Shown: positions 26,289 to 34,971, numbered from the stretch's first letter. The stretch: 41,092 bases of DNA from an uncultured Pelagibacteraceae bacterium (GCA_902600245.1 CACKIQ010000006.1:1-41092), one strand, 5' to 3'. The notes: generated by a model from the sequence alone, not told the origin. Made by a program: numbers and translations.

Positions 26289-26804
26289 TTCAAAATAAGA
26301 TATCCCTGCAAATTCTGAAGTATTTAAAAGTTTTAATTTATTAATATTTTTTTTGGATATTCCACCTAGGGCAACAACTTTTATATTTGTTAAAGTTGAA
26401 ATTTTTTTAAATTTATTAATTCCTAAATAATTTTTATTTTTTTTAAATAAAGATGATATGAAAATTTTACTTACACGTTGAATTTCTTTGGTTTTGATTT
26501 CTTTAATATTGTGAGCAGAACCAATTATAAGAAAATTTTTTTTAAACGAAAAAGCTAAATGTTTAATAGAATAATTAAAAGATGGTATATATGCACCATC
26601 TAAATTAAGTTTTAACGCCAACTTAATATTATTGGATAAATAAAACTTAATATTTCTTTTTTTACAATATTTTTTTATTTTTAAGATTAGCGCTTTATCA
26701 AGTAATTTTGAATTATAATCTCTAAAAATGACATTAGTTCCTCTGTCTAGTTTATCAATATTATTTGTTTCAAATTTATTTATAAAGTAATATTTAATAA
26801 TCAT
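26286..26804 (-). CDS. Divergent ThiE/TenI-like TIM-barrel protein
   Basis: 172 residues from MIIKYYF (26804). I prefer this start to the track's 26816, which would overlap yggS. The order of motifs follows thiamine phosphate synthase/TenI: NVIFRDYNSK, a segment LDGAYIPSFNY where ThiE has GVHLGQxD, FLIIGSAHN where ThiE has IGxSxH, and IKVVALGGISKKN for the phosphate loop. Several catalytic positions look changed and it is shorter than ThiE (about 200 residues), so real TMP synthase activity is doubtful; a TenI-like or new role is possible. Its start lies 6 bases from the divergent yggS start. Confidence 0.6.
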   Translation of the reverse strand: MIIKYYFINKFETNNIDKLDRGTNVIFRDYNSKLLDKALILKIKKYCKKRNIKFYLSNNIKLALKLNLDGAYIPSFNYSIKHLAFSFKKNFLIIGSAHNIKEIKTKEIQRVSKIFISSLFKKNKNYLGINKFKKISTLTNIKVVALGGISKKNINKLKLLNTSEFAGISYFE

Positions 26805-26810
26805 AATTTT

Positions 26811-27470
26811 ATGCATATTACCGTAAAAAATTTATTAGCCATTCAAAATAATATTAAAGATCATTTAAAAGCTTTAAATATTAAAAGTCACTCTAAAATA
26901 ATAGCAGTTTCGAAAACATTTAAAATTGATAAAATTTTACCACTTATAGAATACGGTCATCTAAATTTTGGCGAAAACAAGGTTCAAGAGGCTGTAGAAA
27001 AATGGACAGAAATAAAAAAAACAAATTCAGAAATTAAATTACATATGATTGGAAAACTACAAACTAACAAAGTTAAATTTGCAGTGAAGCTTTTTGATTA
27101 TATTCATTCTGTCGATAGTGAAAAACTTGCAAAAAAAATTGCCGATGAACAAAATAAAATAAATAAAAGAATTAAAATTTTTTTGCAGGTAAATATTGGT
27201 GATGAAAATCAAAAATCAGGTGTTCATAAAAAAGAGGTAAATGATCTTATTTATTACTGTAAACAAATTGATTTAGATTTAGTTGGTTTGATGTGTATAC
27301 CTCCAGCAAATACTGATCCTGAAATATATTTTGCAGAGATGAAAGAATTAGGTCATGTTCTTGGTTTAAATGAATTAAGCATGGGGATGTCTTCAGATTA
27401 TCTTAAAGCTGCCGAATATCATTCAACTTATGTAAGAATTGGTTCTAGTATTTTTGGTCAGAGACTTTAA
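26811..27470 (+). CDS. yggS: Pyridoxal phosphate homeostasis protein (YggS/PLPBP)
   Basis: PLP-binding protein of the alanine-racemase-fold family that buffers vitamin B6. IIAVSKTF holds the PLP lysine (K35), then FGENKVQEAVEKW, HMIGKLQTNKVK, VNIGDENQKSGV, GLMCIPP, and LSMGMSSDYLKAAEYHSTYVRIGSSIFG at the C-terminus, with the phosphate-binding serine and arginine-glycine motif. 219 residues. It ends overlapping the YkuD gene tail-to-tail by 4 bases. Confidence 0.95.
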   Translation: MHITVKNLLAIQNNIKDHLKALNIKSHSKIIAVSKTFKIDKILPLIEYGHLNFGENKVQEAVEKWTEIKKTNSEIKLHMIGKLQTNKVKFAVKLFDYIHSVDSEKLAKKIADEQNKINKRIKIFLQVNIGDENQKSGVHKKEVNDLIYYCKQIDLDLVGLMCIPPANTDPEIYFAEMKELGHVLGLNELSMGMSSDYLKAAEYHSTYVRIGSSIFGQRL

Positions 27471-27961
27471 AGAATTTCGATCTTTGAATTTTTTTTTAAT
27501 AACTTAAGCATAATAAAAAAATCTTTTTTTTTCAGTGCTACACATCCAGCAGTAGGTTTATAATTTTTTGTAAGATGTATAAATATACAACTACCAAGAC
27601 CAATAACTGGTTTACTAAAGTTATATTTTATTGGAATTAATAAATCATATTTATTATCTTTTCTCATGAGTTTCTCATGTTTTATTCTTTTTTTAATTTT
27701 AAAAAGTCTATTATATTTTTTTGGAAAACTTACATCATCACACCATCCCATATCTTTTTTAATTTCGACACATTTAAGTAAAGTTCTTGGTCTTTTTATA
27801 CGGTCTTTTCTAAAATATAAATTTTCAATTTTAAATATTCCTTTAGGTGTTTTTTGATCTCCTTCCTTTTTATTGATTGTAAAACCTTTTTTGCCAATAC
27901 AACACTTGAATTTAAATTCATCAATTTGAAGAGTGTGTTTATTTTTTACAAAAATTGTCAT
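27467..27961 (-). CDS. YkuD-domain (L,D-transpeptidase fold) protein
   Basis: 164 residues from MTIFVKN (27961); the upstream ATG at 27985 would overlap the divergent regulator start. Active-site motif: GLGSCIFIHLTKNYKPTAGCVALKK, the HxxxxxxxxxGC signature with the nucleophilic cysteine. The N-terminal part GDQKTPKGIFKI is the usual YkuD lead-in. No signal peptide is seen, unlike classic periplasmic L,D-transpeptidases; alphaproteobacteria have a common short group of this kind. Peptidoglycan cross-linking is the family role, but the leaderless form leaves this open. Confidence 0.85.
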   Translation of the reverse strand: MTIFVKNKHTLQIDEFKFKCCIGKKGFTINKKEGDQKTPKGIFKIENLYFRKDRIKRPRTLLKCVEIKKDMGWCDDVSFPKKYNRLFKIKKRIKHEKLMRKDNKYDLLIPIKYNFSKPVIGLGSCIFIHLTKNYKPTAGCVALKKKDFFIMLKLLKKNSKIEIL

Positions 27962-27973
27962 ATTGTCTTTTAT

Positions 27974-28537
27974 GTGAGTGTTCAAAATTTAATAATTTAT
28001 AAGTTTAACTCATTATATCGTATTCTTGAAGAAATTGGTTCAGATTTAAATTTTAAAATTATATTTGTTGATAATGAAAATTCTTTAAGTGATATAACAA
28101 AAAATCTTAATAATTATTTAATTATATCACATAAAAAATATCCCACTATTGCAAGTCAGTTTGTCTTAGAAAATATTCCAATAAATATTTTTAAATTAGT
28201 TGAAAAAATTAATATTGAATTTTTAAAAATACAATTCAATACTCAGTCAGAAGTAAAAGTAAATAATTATAAAATTGATCTTAATGCTAGAAAAATGATA
28301 ATTAATAATAAAAAACTTAATTTGACTGAAAAAGAAATAAATACAATTATTTATTTATCAAAATCAAACAAACCCGTTAGTATTAATGAGTTACAGGAAA
28401 AGGTTTGGAGCTATCAATCTAATATAGAAACACACACTGTCGAAACACATATATATCGTTTAAGAAAAAAAATTCTTAATACCTTTGATGATAACGAATT
28501 TATTGTTAGTAAAAAAAATGGCTATAAAATCAAATAA
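27974..28537 (+). CDS. Orphan OmpR-type winged-helix regulator
   Basis: 187 residues if started at the in-frame GTG at 27974; the track's extension to 27854 reads through the opposite-strand YkuD gene. The C-terminal 75 residues (KKLNLTEKEINTIIYLSKSNKPVSINELQEKVWSY...THTVETHIYRLRKKI...FIVSKKNGYKIK) are a clear Trans_reg_C winged helix. The N-terminal half (IIYKFNSLYRILEEIGSDLNFKIIFVDNENS...NYLIISHKKY) looks like a shrunken receiver domain without an obvious phospho-acceptor pattern. No histidine kinase is nearby. It overlaps the ArfA-like gene by 20 bases, suggesting coupled expression. Confidence 0.75.
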   Translation: MSVQNLIIYKFNSLYRILEEIGSDLNFKIIFVDNENSLSDITKNLNNYLIISHKKYPTIASQFVLENIPINIFKLVEKINIEFLKIQFNTQSEVKVNNYKIDLNARKMIINNKKLNLTEKEINTIIYLSKSNKPVSINELQEKVWSYQSNIETHTVETHIYRLRKKILNTFDDNEFIVSKKNGYKIK

Positions 28538-28640
28538 AAAAAAAAATATTATCGCTAAAGATTTATTTACAAAAAAATATAAGCCAAAAGTAATTAAACC
28601 CAAAAAGGGGAAGGGAAGTTTTAAAAGAAAGAAAAGTTAA
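28518..28640 (+). CDS. arfA: ArfA-like alternative ribosome-rescue factor (short ORF)
   Basis: 40 residues, absent from the ORF track. It reads MAIKSNKKKNIIAKDLF...KPKVIKPKKGKGSFKRKKS. The LF...KKGKGS(F/Y)xRK block matches ArfA, which enters ribosomes stalled on non-stop mRNA and recruits release factor 2. Compared with E. coli ArfA it ends right after the KGKGS-basic segment and lacks the hydrophobic C-terminal tail. Its ATG lies inside the end of the regulator gene in another frame. It converges on the PfkB-kinase gene with 2 bases between stops. Family assignment is by motif eye-match only. Confidence 0.7.
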   Translation: MAIKSNKKKNIIAKDLFTKKYKPKVIKPKKGKGSFKRKKS

Positions 28641-28642
28641 AT

Positions 28643-29572
28643 TTAAAGTCTTGCCCCAATTTGCTGTATTACTTTTGCTGACATTTCAGTTCCCTTTTCC
28701 AAACTAAATTTTATTGAATTATTATTAACGTATCCATGTAAAAATCCAGCAGCAAATAAATCACCTGCTCCAGTAAGGTCAATAATTTTTAGATTTTTTT
28801 GTACATCGGTTTCAATAACTTCATTGCCGTTAATTGCAATTGCACCTTTTTCTCCTCTTGTAACAATTACTAATTTATTTAGTTGTTTTGAAAAGTTTAT
28901 TACGTCTTTAAAATCTTTTGCCTCAATTAAAGAGATAATTTCTTGCTCGTTAGCAAAAGTTATATCTAGCTTATTTTTAATTAGATTTAAAAAATGAGGT
29001 TTGTGTCTATCTACACAAAATAGATCAGAGAGCGACATAGCAACTTTATTTGCATTATTGATTGCTTTATCAAAAGCTTTTTTAGGTTCTCCTTCATCCC
29101 ATAAGTAACCTTCCAAAAAAATTATTTCACTTTTTTTTATTGCATCAGAACTAACATCATTTTCATTAATTTTTCCTGCTGTCCCTAGGTAAGTACACAT
29201 CGTTCTTTCAGAGTCTGGTGTAACTAATATTAAACATGTTCCTGTAGGTAATTCTTCTTTCTTTTTTGAATAAAAATATTTTACATTTTCTTTTTTTAAA
29301 CCCACCTCGTACCTACTTCCAAATTCATCATCAGAAACTTTACCTATAAAACCAACTTTGTCACCTAGTTGAGCTAAACCAACTATAGAGTTTGCTACAG
29401 AGCCCCCAGAAACTGTTTTTTCAATTTTAAGATTTGTTAATAAATTTTTAAATTCATTTTCATCAAAAAATAATTTCATCGTACTTTTTGTTAGATTATT
29501 TTGTACTATAAAACTATCATCAACTTTACAAATGACATCTACAATAGCGTTTCCTATTCCTAAAATTTTCAT
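28643..29572 (-). CDS. PfkB-family sugar/nucleoside kinase (adenosine kinase-like)
   Basis: 309-residue ribokinase-fold kinase. IGNAIVDVICKVDD at the start, SGGSVANSIVGLAQLG, GTAGKINENDV, and DLTGAGDLFAAGFLHGY with the catalytic Asp and anion hole. The alphaproteobacterial group with this text is usually annotated as adenosine kinase; sugar substrates are also possible. It starts 1 base after the nth stop, the last gene of the dnaK-to-kinase run. Confidence 0.88.
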   Translation of the reverse strand: MKILGIGNAIVDVICKVDDSFIVQNNLTKSTMKLFFDENEFKNLLTNLKIEKTVSGGSVANSIVGLAQLGDKVGFIGKVSDDEFGSRYEVGLKKENVKYFYSKKKEELPTGTCLILVTPDSERTMCTYLGTAGKINENDVSSDAIKKSEIIFLEGYLWDEGEPKKAFDKAINNANKVAMSLSDLFCVDRHKPHFLNLIKNKLDITFANEQEIISLIEAKDFKDVINFSKQLNKLVIVTRGEKGAIAINGNEVIETDVQKNLKIIDLTGAGDLFAAGFLHGYVNNNSIKFSLEKGTEMSAKVIQQIGARL

Positions 29573-29573
29573 A

Positions 29574-30227
29574 TTAAGCTTTTTTGGTAATAACAGGTTT
29601 TTTTCTATTTGGGTAGCAGGTAGTACATATTTTACAAGTTAAGCCATAACAATCTCTTGCTTTACAATATTCTCGTCCATAAAAAATTATTTGTAAATGA
29701 AGCTTAGACCAAGTTTTTTTAGGAAATATTCTTTTTAAATCTTTTTCAGTTTGAATTACATTTTTTCCATTTGTTAAACCCCATCGTTGCGCAAGTCTAT
29801 GAATATGAGTATCAACTGCAAAAGCTGGATACCCAAAGCCTTGAGACATTACTACGCTTGCTGTTTTGTGTCCTACACCAGGTAATTTTTCAAGATCTTC
29901 AAAAGTTTTTGGTACTTTACCATTATGTTTTTCTAGCACTTGTTTTGACATTAAGTAAATACTTTTGGCTTTAATTCTAAAAATTCCAATTTTTCTAATT
30001 AATTTTTCAATTTTTTTTCTACCTAATTTTACAAAGTGTTCTGGTTTATAATATTTTGGATATATATCCTTTGTTACATTGTTAACATTCACATCAGTAC
30101 ATTGTGCAGAAAGAAGCACTGAAATTAATAATGTGAAAGTATTTTTACTTTTAAGAGGAACAGGTGCTCTGGGATAAATTTTATTAAGGGTTTTAATAAT
30201 GATTTTCGCTTTTTGTTTTTCATTCAT
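29574..30227 (-). CDS. nth: Endonuclease III (DNA glycosylase/AP lyase)
   Basis: Base excision repair enzyme for oxidised pyrimidines. LLSAQCTDVNVNNVT, helix-hairpin-helix LPGVGHKTASVV with catalytic K121, and FAVDTHIHRLAQRWGL with D139. The [4Fe-4S] tail is unusual: GREYCKARDCYGLTCKICTTCYP has five cysteines (188, 193, 198, 201, 204) instead of the canonical C-x6-C-x2-C-x5-C; the second canonical position is Gly195. 217 residues. Its start overlaps the dapB stop by one base. Confidence 0.93.
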   Translation of the reverse strand: MNEKQKAKIIIKTLNKIYPRAPVPLKSKNTFTLLISVLLSAQCTDVNVNNVTKDIYPKYYKPEHFVKLGRKKIEKLIRKIGIFRIKAKSIYLMSKQVLEKHNGKVPKTFEDLEKLPGVGHKTASVVMSQGFGYPAFAVDTHIHRLAQRWGLTNGKNVIQTEKDLKRIFPKKTWSKLHLQIIFYGREYCKARDCYGLTCKICTTCYPNRKKPVITKKA

Positions 30228-31003
30228 TATGAAAAGTTAAGCAAATCTCTCATAGAGTATAGACCTGGTTTTTTTTTCATTAACCATTTAGAAGCAGTTA
30301 AAGCTCCATCTGAGTAAAGTTCTCTATCAAAAGCCTCGTGGTTTAATGTAATTATTTCTTTTCCACTTGAGAATTTTACTTCATGTTCACCAATAATTTC
30401 GCCTTTTCTAATTGAGTTAAAATTAATTTTTTTTCCGTAAGGAAAAGATTTTTTATTTAGGAATTTTTTACCAATTAAATTATATAAATTTTTATTTTTC
30501 CCGTCTGCAATTCCTCTACCTAGCATTAATGCAGTACCAGATGGGTAGTCTTTTTTATGTTTGTGGTGCACTTCAAAGATTTTGCTTAGATATTCATCAT
30601 TTAGAGATTTTGAGGCAATCTCGGTTAAATACATTAATAAATTAACACCTAAGCTCATATTACCAGCTTTTAAAATTGGAATTTTTTTTGAATATTTTTT
30701 AATTTGATTTTCTTGGCTCCTAGTAAATCCTGTAGTACCAATTACCACTTTTTTCTTAAGTTTTGATGCTATTTTGAGAATTTCAAGAGTACAATTTGGA
30801 ATTGTGAAGTCAATAATTACATCAGGTTTTTTAAAGGCTTTTTCAGAATTTAATTCAGGTTTAACACCATTAAATTTTTTATTTATCAATCTATTTTCAG
30901 TAAGTGTAACTAATTTAAATTTTTTATTTTTCTTTGAAGACTTGATGAGTTGTTGGCCCATCCTTCCCATACACCCCGAAATAGCTAAGTTAATTTTTTT
31001 CAT
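30227..31003 (-). CDS. dapB: 4-hydroxy-tetrahydrodipicolinate reductase
   Basis: Lysine and diaminopimelate synthesis. NAD(P)-binding INLAISGCMGRMGQQLI, VVIGTTGFT, EVHHKHKKDYPSGTALMLGR with the catalytic His/Lys, and a C-terminal HEAFDRELYSDGALTASKWL. 258 residues from MKKINLAISG at 31003; the track's longer start (31054) runs through the small upstream ORF. The 31003 start overlaps that ORF's stop by one base (TAATG). Confidence 0.95.
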   Translation of the reverse strand: MKKINLAISGCMGRMGQQLIKSSKKNKKFKLVTLTENRLINKKFNGVKPELNSEKAFKKPDVIIDFTIPNCTLEILKIASKLKKKVVIGTTGFTRSQENQIKKYSKKIPILKAGNMSLGVNLLMYLTEIASKSLNDEYLSKIFEVHHKHKKDYPSGTALMLGRGIADGKNKNLYNLIGKKFLNKKSFPYGKKINFNSIRKGEIIGEHEVKFSSGKEIITLNHEAFDRELYSDGALTASKWLMKKKPGLYSMRDLLNFS

Positions 31004-31170
31004 TAAAAGATCAAATATAGAAATATCATAAGAACTAAAACAATAATACCCCAAATACTTAAGTTTTTAAAAAATACTTTTTTCTTCAGGTTTGATTTTA
31101 TAAAGCTTGGTAAAACAAGAATTAATACTAATATTAAAGCTATTGATGGAATAATTTCTTCTAATCCCAT
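31003..31170 (-). CDS. Small two-helix membrane protein
   Basis: 55 residues, too short for the ORF track: MGLEEIIPSIALILVLILVLPSFI, a basic loop KSNLKKKVFFKN, then LSIWGIIVLVLMIFLYLIF. Two predicted membrane helices with a positive loop, so both ends are probably outside and the loop inside. Support for being real: it fits exactly between dnaJ (3 bases upstream) and dapB (1-base TAATG overlap). Function unknown; it might sit at the membrane as a stress-related small protein, given its dnaKJ neighbours (inference). Confidence 0.75.
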   Translation of the reverse strand: MGLEEIIPSIALILVLILVLPSFIKSNLKKKVFFKNLSIWGIIVLVLMIFLYLIF

Positions 31171-31173
31171 ATT

Positions 31174-32301
31174 TTAATTTTTCCAAAAGTCTTTTGCTTT
31201 TTGGAAAAACTTTTTGATACTTGGATTAGATTTATCATTTTCAATTTCTCTAAATTGTTCTAACAATTCTTTCTGCTTTTTATTTAAATATACTGGCACC
31301 TCTGTTTTGACTTGTACATATAAGTCACCAAAATCACCCCTTCTCATAAATGGCATACCTTTACCCTTTAACCTAAACTGTTTACCATTTTGAGTTCCAT
31401 CAGGAATTTTAATTTTAGCTTTTCCACCATCAATAGTTGGAATTTCTATTGTTGTTCCTAATGCTGCATCTGCAAGAGAAAGTGGAAATTCAAAAAATAA
31501 ATTTTCATCAGATCTTTTAAATAAGTTATGGGAATTTACATTAATAAATAGATAAAGATCACCTGTCGCTCCACCTCTTGTTCCTGCTTCCCCTTTTCCT
31601 GCAAGCCTAATTCTAGTTCCGTCATCTACACCTTTTGGAATGGTTACAGAAATTTTCTTTGATGCTTGTTTTTTACCTTGCCCGTTACAATCATTACAAG
31701 GATTGGTTATTTCCTCACCATTTCCATTACATTGAGGACAAGTTTGTTGTACAGTAAAGAAACCCTGGTTAGACCTTATCTTACCATTACCACCACAATA
31801 TGAGCACCTGTCTGGAGAATAGCCTGGTTTAGATCCATTTCCTCTGCATATTCCGCACTGTTCTGTTGTTGAAAATTTAATATCTTGTTTCTTTCCATGG
31901 TATGCTTCTTCCAATGAAATAGATAAATCATATCTTAAGTCAGAACCTCTGTTATTTGATTTTCTACTTCTTGATCTTCCACCTCCACCAAAATCTCCAA
32001 AAAAATCCTCAAAAATATCAGAAAAGTCTGCTCCACTAAAACCACCAAAACCTCCACCTGGTCTGCCACCACCATTTTCAAAAGCTGCATGACCAAAGTT
32101 ATCGTAGTTTTGTTTTTTCTCTTTGTCTGAAAGAATTCCGTAGGCTTCACTAGCCTCTTTGAATTTTTCTTCTGCTTTTGAGTCTCCAGGATTTTTATCA
32201 GGATGATACTTAACGGCTAACTTTCTATACGCAGATTTTAATTCTTCAGGACTTGCGCTTTTATTAACGCCTAGGACATCATAATAGTCTCTTTTAGCCA
32301 T
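31174..32301 (-). CDS. dnaJ: Chaperone DnaJ (Hsp40)
   Basis: Co-chaperone that stimulates DnaK ATPase. J domain with YHPDKN (HPD), Gly/Phe-rich segment [17 protein letters not shown], four zinc-finger CxxCxGxG repeats ([32 protein letters not shown]), and the C-terminal substrate domains. 375 residues from MAKRDYY (32301); the track's first residue is a TTG codon 3 bases earlier. 29 bases after dnaK. Confidence 0.97.
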   Translation of the reverse strand: MAKRDYYDVLGVNKSASPEELKSAYRKLAVKYHPDKNPGDSKAEEKFKEASEAYGILSDKEKKQNYDNFGHAAFENGGGRPGGGFGGFSGADFSDIFEDFFGDFGGGGRSRSRKSNNRGSDLRYDLSISLEEAYHGKKQDIKFSTTEQCGICRGNGSKPGYSPDRCSYCGGNGKIRSNQGFFTVQQTCPQCNGNGEEITNPCNDCNGQGKKQASKKISVTIPKGVDDGTRIRLAGKGEAGTRGGATGDLYLFINVNSHNLFKRSDENLFFEFPLSLADAALGTTIEIPTIDGGKAKIKIPDGTQNGKQFRLKGKGMPFMRRGDFGDLYVQVKTEVPVYLNKKQKELLEQFREIENDKSNPSIKKFFQKAKDFWKN

Positions 32302-32330
32302 CAAATTACCCCAGACAATTAGATGTCAGT

Positions 32331-34256
32331 TTAAGCGCTTTTTTCTTTGTTCTCGTCTTTTACTTCTTCGAAATCAGCATCGACAACATTCTCGTCTTTT
32401 TTGCCTGCATCATCTCCACCATCATCTTTACCAGACTCTGGTTTTGCAGTTTGTTGTGATTTATAGATTGCTTCTCCAAGTTTCATTGAAGCTTGAACTA
32501 AAGCTTCAGTTTTTTTCTTAATATCCTCAATATCTTCACTTTTTAAAGCTTCTTTTACAGCACTTGATGCATCTTCAATAGCTTTTTTCTCTGCATCAGA
32601 AATCTTTGATCCATGCTCTTTTAAATTCTTTTCAGTGGAGTGAATAAGAGTATCGGCTTGGTTTCTAACATCGACCGACTCTCTTTTCTTTTTATCAGCT
32701 TCTTTATTAGCCTCTGCATCTTTAACCATTTTTTCAATTTCTTCATCACTTAGTCCACCTGAAGCTTGAATTTGAATCTTTTGTTCTTTACCAGTTCCCT
32801 TGTCTTTTGCTGAAACATTTACAATTCCATTTGCATCAATATCAAAAGTAACTTCAATTTGAGGAACACCTCTTGGAGCTGGAGCAATCCCCACTAACTC
32901 AAAGTTACCTAAGGCTTTATTGTCAGCAGCCATTTCTCTTTCACCCTGTAGAACTCTAATAGATACAGCTGGCTGATTATCCTCAGCAGTTGAAAAAACC
33001 TGACTTTTTTTGGTTGGTATTGTAGTGTTTTTATCAATCAGTTTTGTTGAAACTCCTCCAAGTGTTTCGATACCAAGCGATAAAGGAGTAACATCTAAAA
33101 GAAGTACATCTTTAACATCACCTTGTAATACGCCAGCTTGAATTGCAGCGCCCATCGCAACTACTTCGTCAGGGTTTACGCTTTTGTTAGGATCTTTTCC
33201 AAAAAAATTTTTAACTTCTTCAATTACTTTGGGCATTCTAGTCATCCCACCAACCATAACAACTTCATCTATTTCACTGGCAGTTACGCCTGCATCCTTT
33301 AATGCTGTTTGGCATGGAGGCATCGTTTTAGAAATTAAATCCTCAACTAAGGCCTCAAGTTTTGCTCTGGTCATTTTTAAATTTATATGTTTTGGACCTG
33401 TTTTATCTGCTGTAATAAAAGGTAAGTTTATATCTGTTTGTTCAGCAGACGATAATTCTATTTTTGCTTTCTCTGCAGCTTCCTTTAATCTTTGCAAGGC
33501 AAGTTTATCTGATTTAAGATCTATTCCATTATCTTTTTTAAATTCAGAAATTAAATAATCAACAATTGCATTATCAAAATCTTCACCACCTAAAAAAGTA
33601 TCTCCATTAGTTGATTTAACCTCAAAAACACCATCACCAAGTTCTAAGATTGAAACATCAAATGTTCCTCCGCCTAAATCATAAACTGCAATTTTTTTAT
33701 TTTGTTTTTTATCTAGACCGTATGCAAGTGATGCTGCAGTTGGTTCGTTTATAATTCTTAAAACCTCTAAGCCTGCGATTTTTCCTGCATCTTTTGTTGC
33801 TTGTCTTTGTGCATCATTAAAATAAGCTGGAACAGTAATTACTGCTTTGGTTACAGCTTGACCTAAATATTTTTCTGCAGTTTCTTTCATTTTTTGTAAA
33901 ATAAATGCAGAAATTTGTGAGGGAGAATATTTTTCACCTTTTGCTTCAATCCAAGCGTCACCTTTCTCTGAATTAACTATTTTAAATGGTGCAGCCTCAA
34001 CATCTTTTTTTACAGTTGGATCATCAAAATTTCTTCCAATTAGTCTTTTAACTGCAAATATAGTGTTTTCAGGATTTGTAACAGCTTGTCTTTTAGCTGG
34101 TTGTCCAATTAATTTTTCGCTTTCGTCAGTAAATGCTACAACTGATGGAGTAGTTCTTGCTCCTTCAGCATTTTCTAAAACTTTAGCCTGTGTTCCTTCC
34201 ATAATGGCGACACATGAATTTGTTGTCCCTAAGTCAATTCCAATAATTTTACTCAT
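32331..34256 (-). CDS. dnaK: Chaperone DnaK (Hsp70)
   Basis: Hsp70 chaperone. ATPase domain start [49 protein letters not shown] and [11 protein letters not shown]; the linker [19 protein letters not shown]; substrate domain; helical lid; acidic tail with [16 protein letters not shown] (EEVKD-like). 641 residues. A candidate heat-shock promoter lies in the 64-base gap after grpE. Confidence 0.98.
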   Translation of the reverse strand: MSKIIGIDLGTTNSCVAIMEGTQAKVLENAEGARTTPSVVAFTDESEKLIGQPAKRQAVTNPENTIFAVKRLIGRNFDDPTVKKDVEAAPFKIVNSEKGDAWIEAKGEKYSPSQISAFILQKMKETAEKYLGQAVTKAVITVPAYFNDAQRQATKDAGKIAGLEVLRIINEPTAASLAYGLDKKQNKKIAVYDLGGGTFDVSILELGDGVFEVKSTNGDTFLGGEDFDNAIVDYLISEFKKDNGIDLKSDKLALQRLKEAAEKAKIELSSAEQTDINLPFITADKTGPKHINLKMTRAKLEALVEDLISKTMPPCQTALKDAGVTASEIDEVVMVGGMTRMPKVIEEVKNFFGKDPNKSVNPDEVVAMGAAIQAGVLQGDVKDVLLLDVTPLSLGIETLGGVSTKLIDKNTTIPTKKSQVFSTAEDNQPAVSIRVLQGEREMAADNKALGNFELVGIAPAPRGVPQIEVTFDIDANGIVNVSAKDKGTGKEQKIQIQASGGLSDEEIEKMVKDAEANKEADKKKRESVDVRNQADTLIHSTEKNLKEHGSKISDAEKKAIEDASSAVKEALKSEDIEDIKKKTEALVQASMKLGEAIYKSQQTAKPESGKDDGGDDAGKKDENVVDADFEEVKDENKEKSA

Positions 34257-34276
34257 AATATTTAAATCTCACTGTC

Positions 34277-34304
34277 ATATAGGGTTTAAATTCAAAACTA
34301 CAAG
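34277..34304 (-). promoter_or_regulatory. Candidate RpoH (heat-shock) promoter of dnaK
   Basis: On the minus strand CTTG (34304-34301), 17 bases, then CCTATATGAC, against the alphaproteobacterial sigma-32 pattern CTTG-N17/18-CYTATNTNNG (one mismatch, the last G). It lies in the 64-base grpE-dnaK gap, about 20 bases before the dnaK ATG, so the leader would be short. No CIRCE element was seen. Confidence 0.5.
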
Positions 34305-34320
34305 TTGATCTCATAAAAAT

Positions 34321-34971
34321 TTATTTTTCTTGAATTTCCTGATTTTCCTCAGTTTTTTCCTCTTTAGTTGATATTTTTTTTGATACCCCTACTAATGACG
34401 GTCTTAGTAATCTGTCTTTTATTGTAAAACCTTTTTGAATTTCCTGGATTATTGTTCCAGGTTCTTTTGTGTCATCTTCAATTTCCATCATTGCTTGATG
34501 GAAGTTTGGATCTAGTTTTTTGTTAAGGCTATCAATTGGTTTAATATTATTTTTTTCAAATATTGAGATGAGATCTTTCTTAATAATATCTAAATGTTCT
34601 AAGGTCTTTTTTAATGCATCAGTTTCTTTTAACTTGTCGTCACTTTCAAGTACATGTTTTGATCTATCCAAGTTATCAATTAAATTTAGAGCTTCTTTAG
34701 CAAAACTATAGCCACCATATTCAAAAGCATCTTCTTTTTCCTTTTCAAATCTCCTTCTTTGATTTTCCATTTCAGCAAAAGTTCTTGCCACCTTATCTTC
34801 TAGTTCAGCAATTTTTTCTTCTGAAGTTGGTTCTTTAATTTCTTCTTTAGGTTCTTGGTCTTTTTCTTGTTTATTTTTTTCTACTTGGTTTTCTTCAGGT
34901 TTATTAGTTTCTTTTACTGTTTCCTGGTTTTGATCTGCTGAAGTGCTATTTTGGTTTTCCTCTTTTTCCAT
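34321..34971 (-). CDS. grpE: Nucleotide exchange factor GrpE
   Basis: Releases ADP from DnaK. Long polar Glu/Gln/Lys N-terminus (about 50 residues), a coiled-coil ELEDKVARTFAEMENQRRRFEKE, and the C-terminal beta domain HQAMMEIEDDTKEPGTIIQEIQKGFTIKDRLLRPSLVGVSK. 216 residues. Directly upstream of dnaK in the same direction. No hrcA is found next to it; the divergent neighbour is rdgB. Confidence 0.96.
   Translation of the reverse strand: MEKEENQNSTSADQNQETVKETNKPEENQVEKNKQEKDQEPKEEIKEPTSEEKIAELEDKVARTFAEMENQRRRFEKEKEDAFEYGGYSFAKEALNLIDNLDRSKHVLESDDKLKETDALKKTLEHLDIIKKDLISIFEKNNIKPIDSLNKKLDPNFHQAMMEIEDDTKEPGTIIQEIQKGFTIKDRLLRPSLVGVSKKISTKEEKTEENQEIQEK

Noticed and set aside
27854-27973. N-terminal extension of the regulator ORF in the track
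   Set aside because: It is antisense to the YkuD gene and precedes the likely GTG start; family similarity begins only after it.
33184-33558. Plus-strand ORF of 124 residues inside dnaK
   Set aside because: Antisense shadow; dnaK is unambiguous on the other strand.
34257-34320. CIRCE/HrcA element before dnaK
   Set aside because: No TTAGCACTC-N9-GAGTGCTAA pattern; the RpoH-like motif explains the region better and no hrcA is adjacent.
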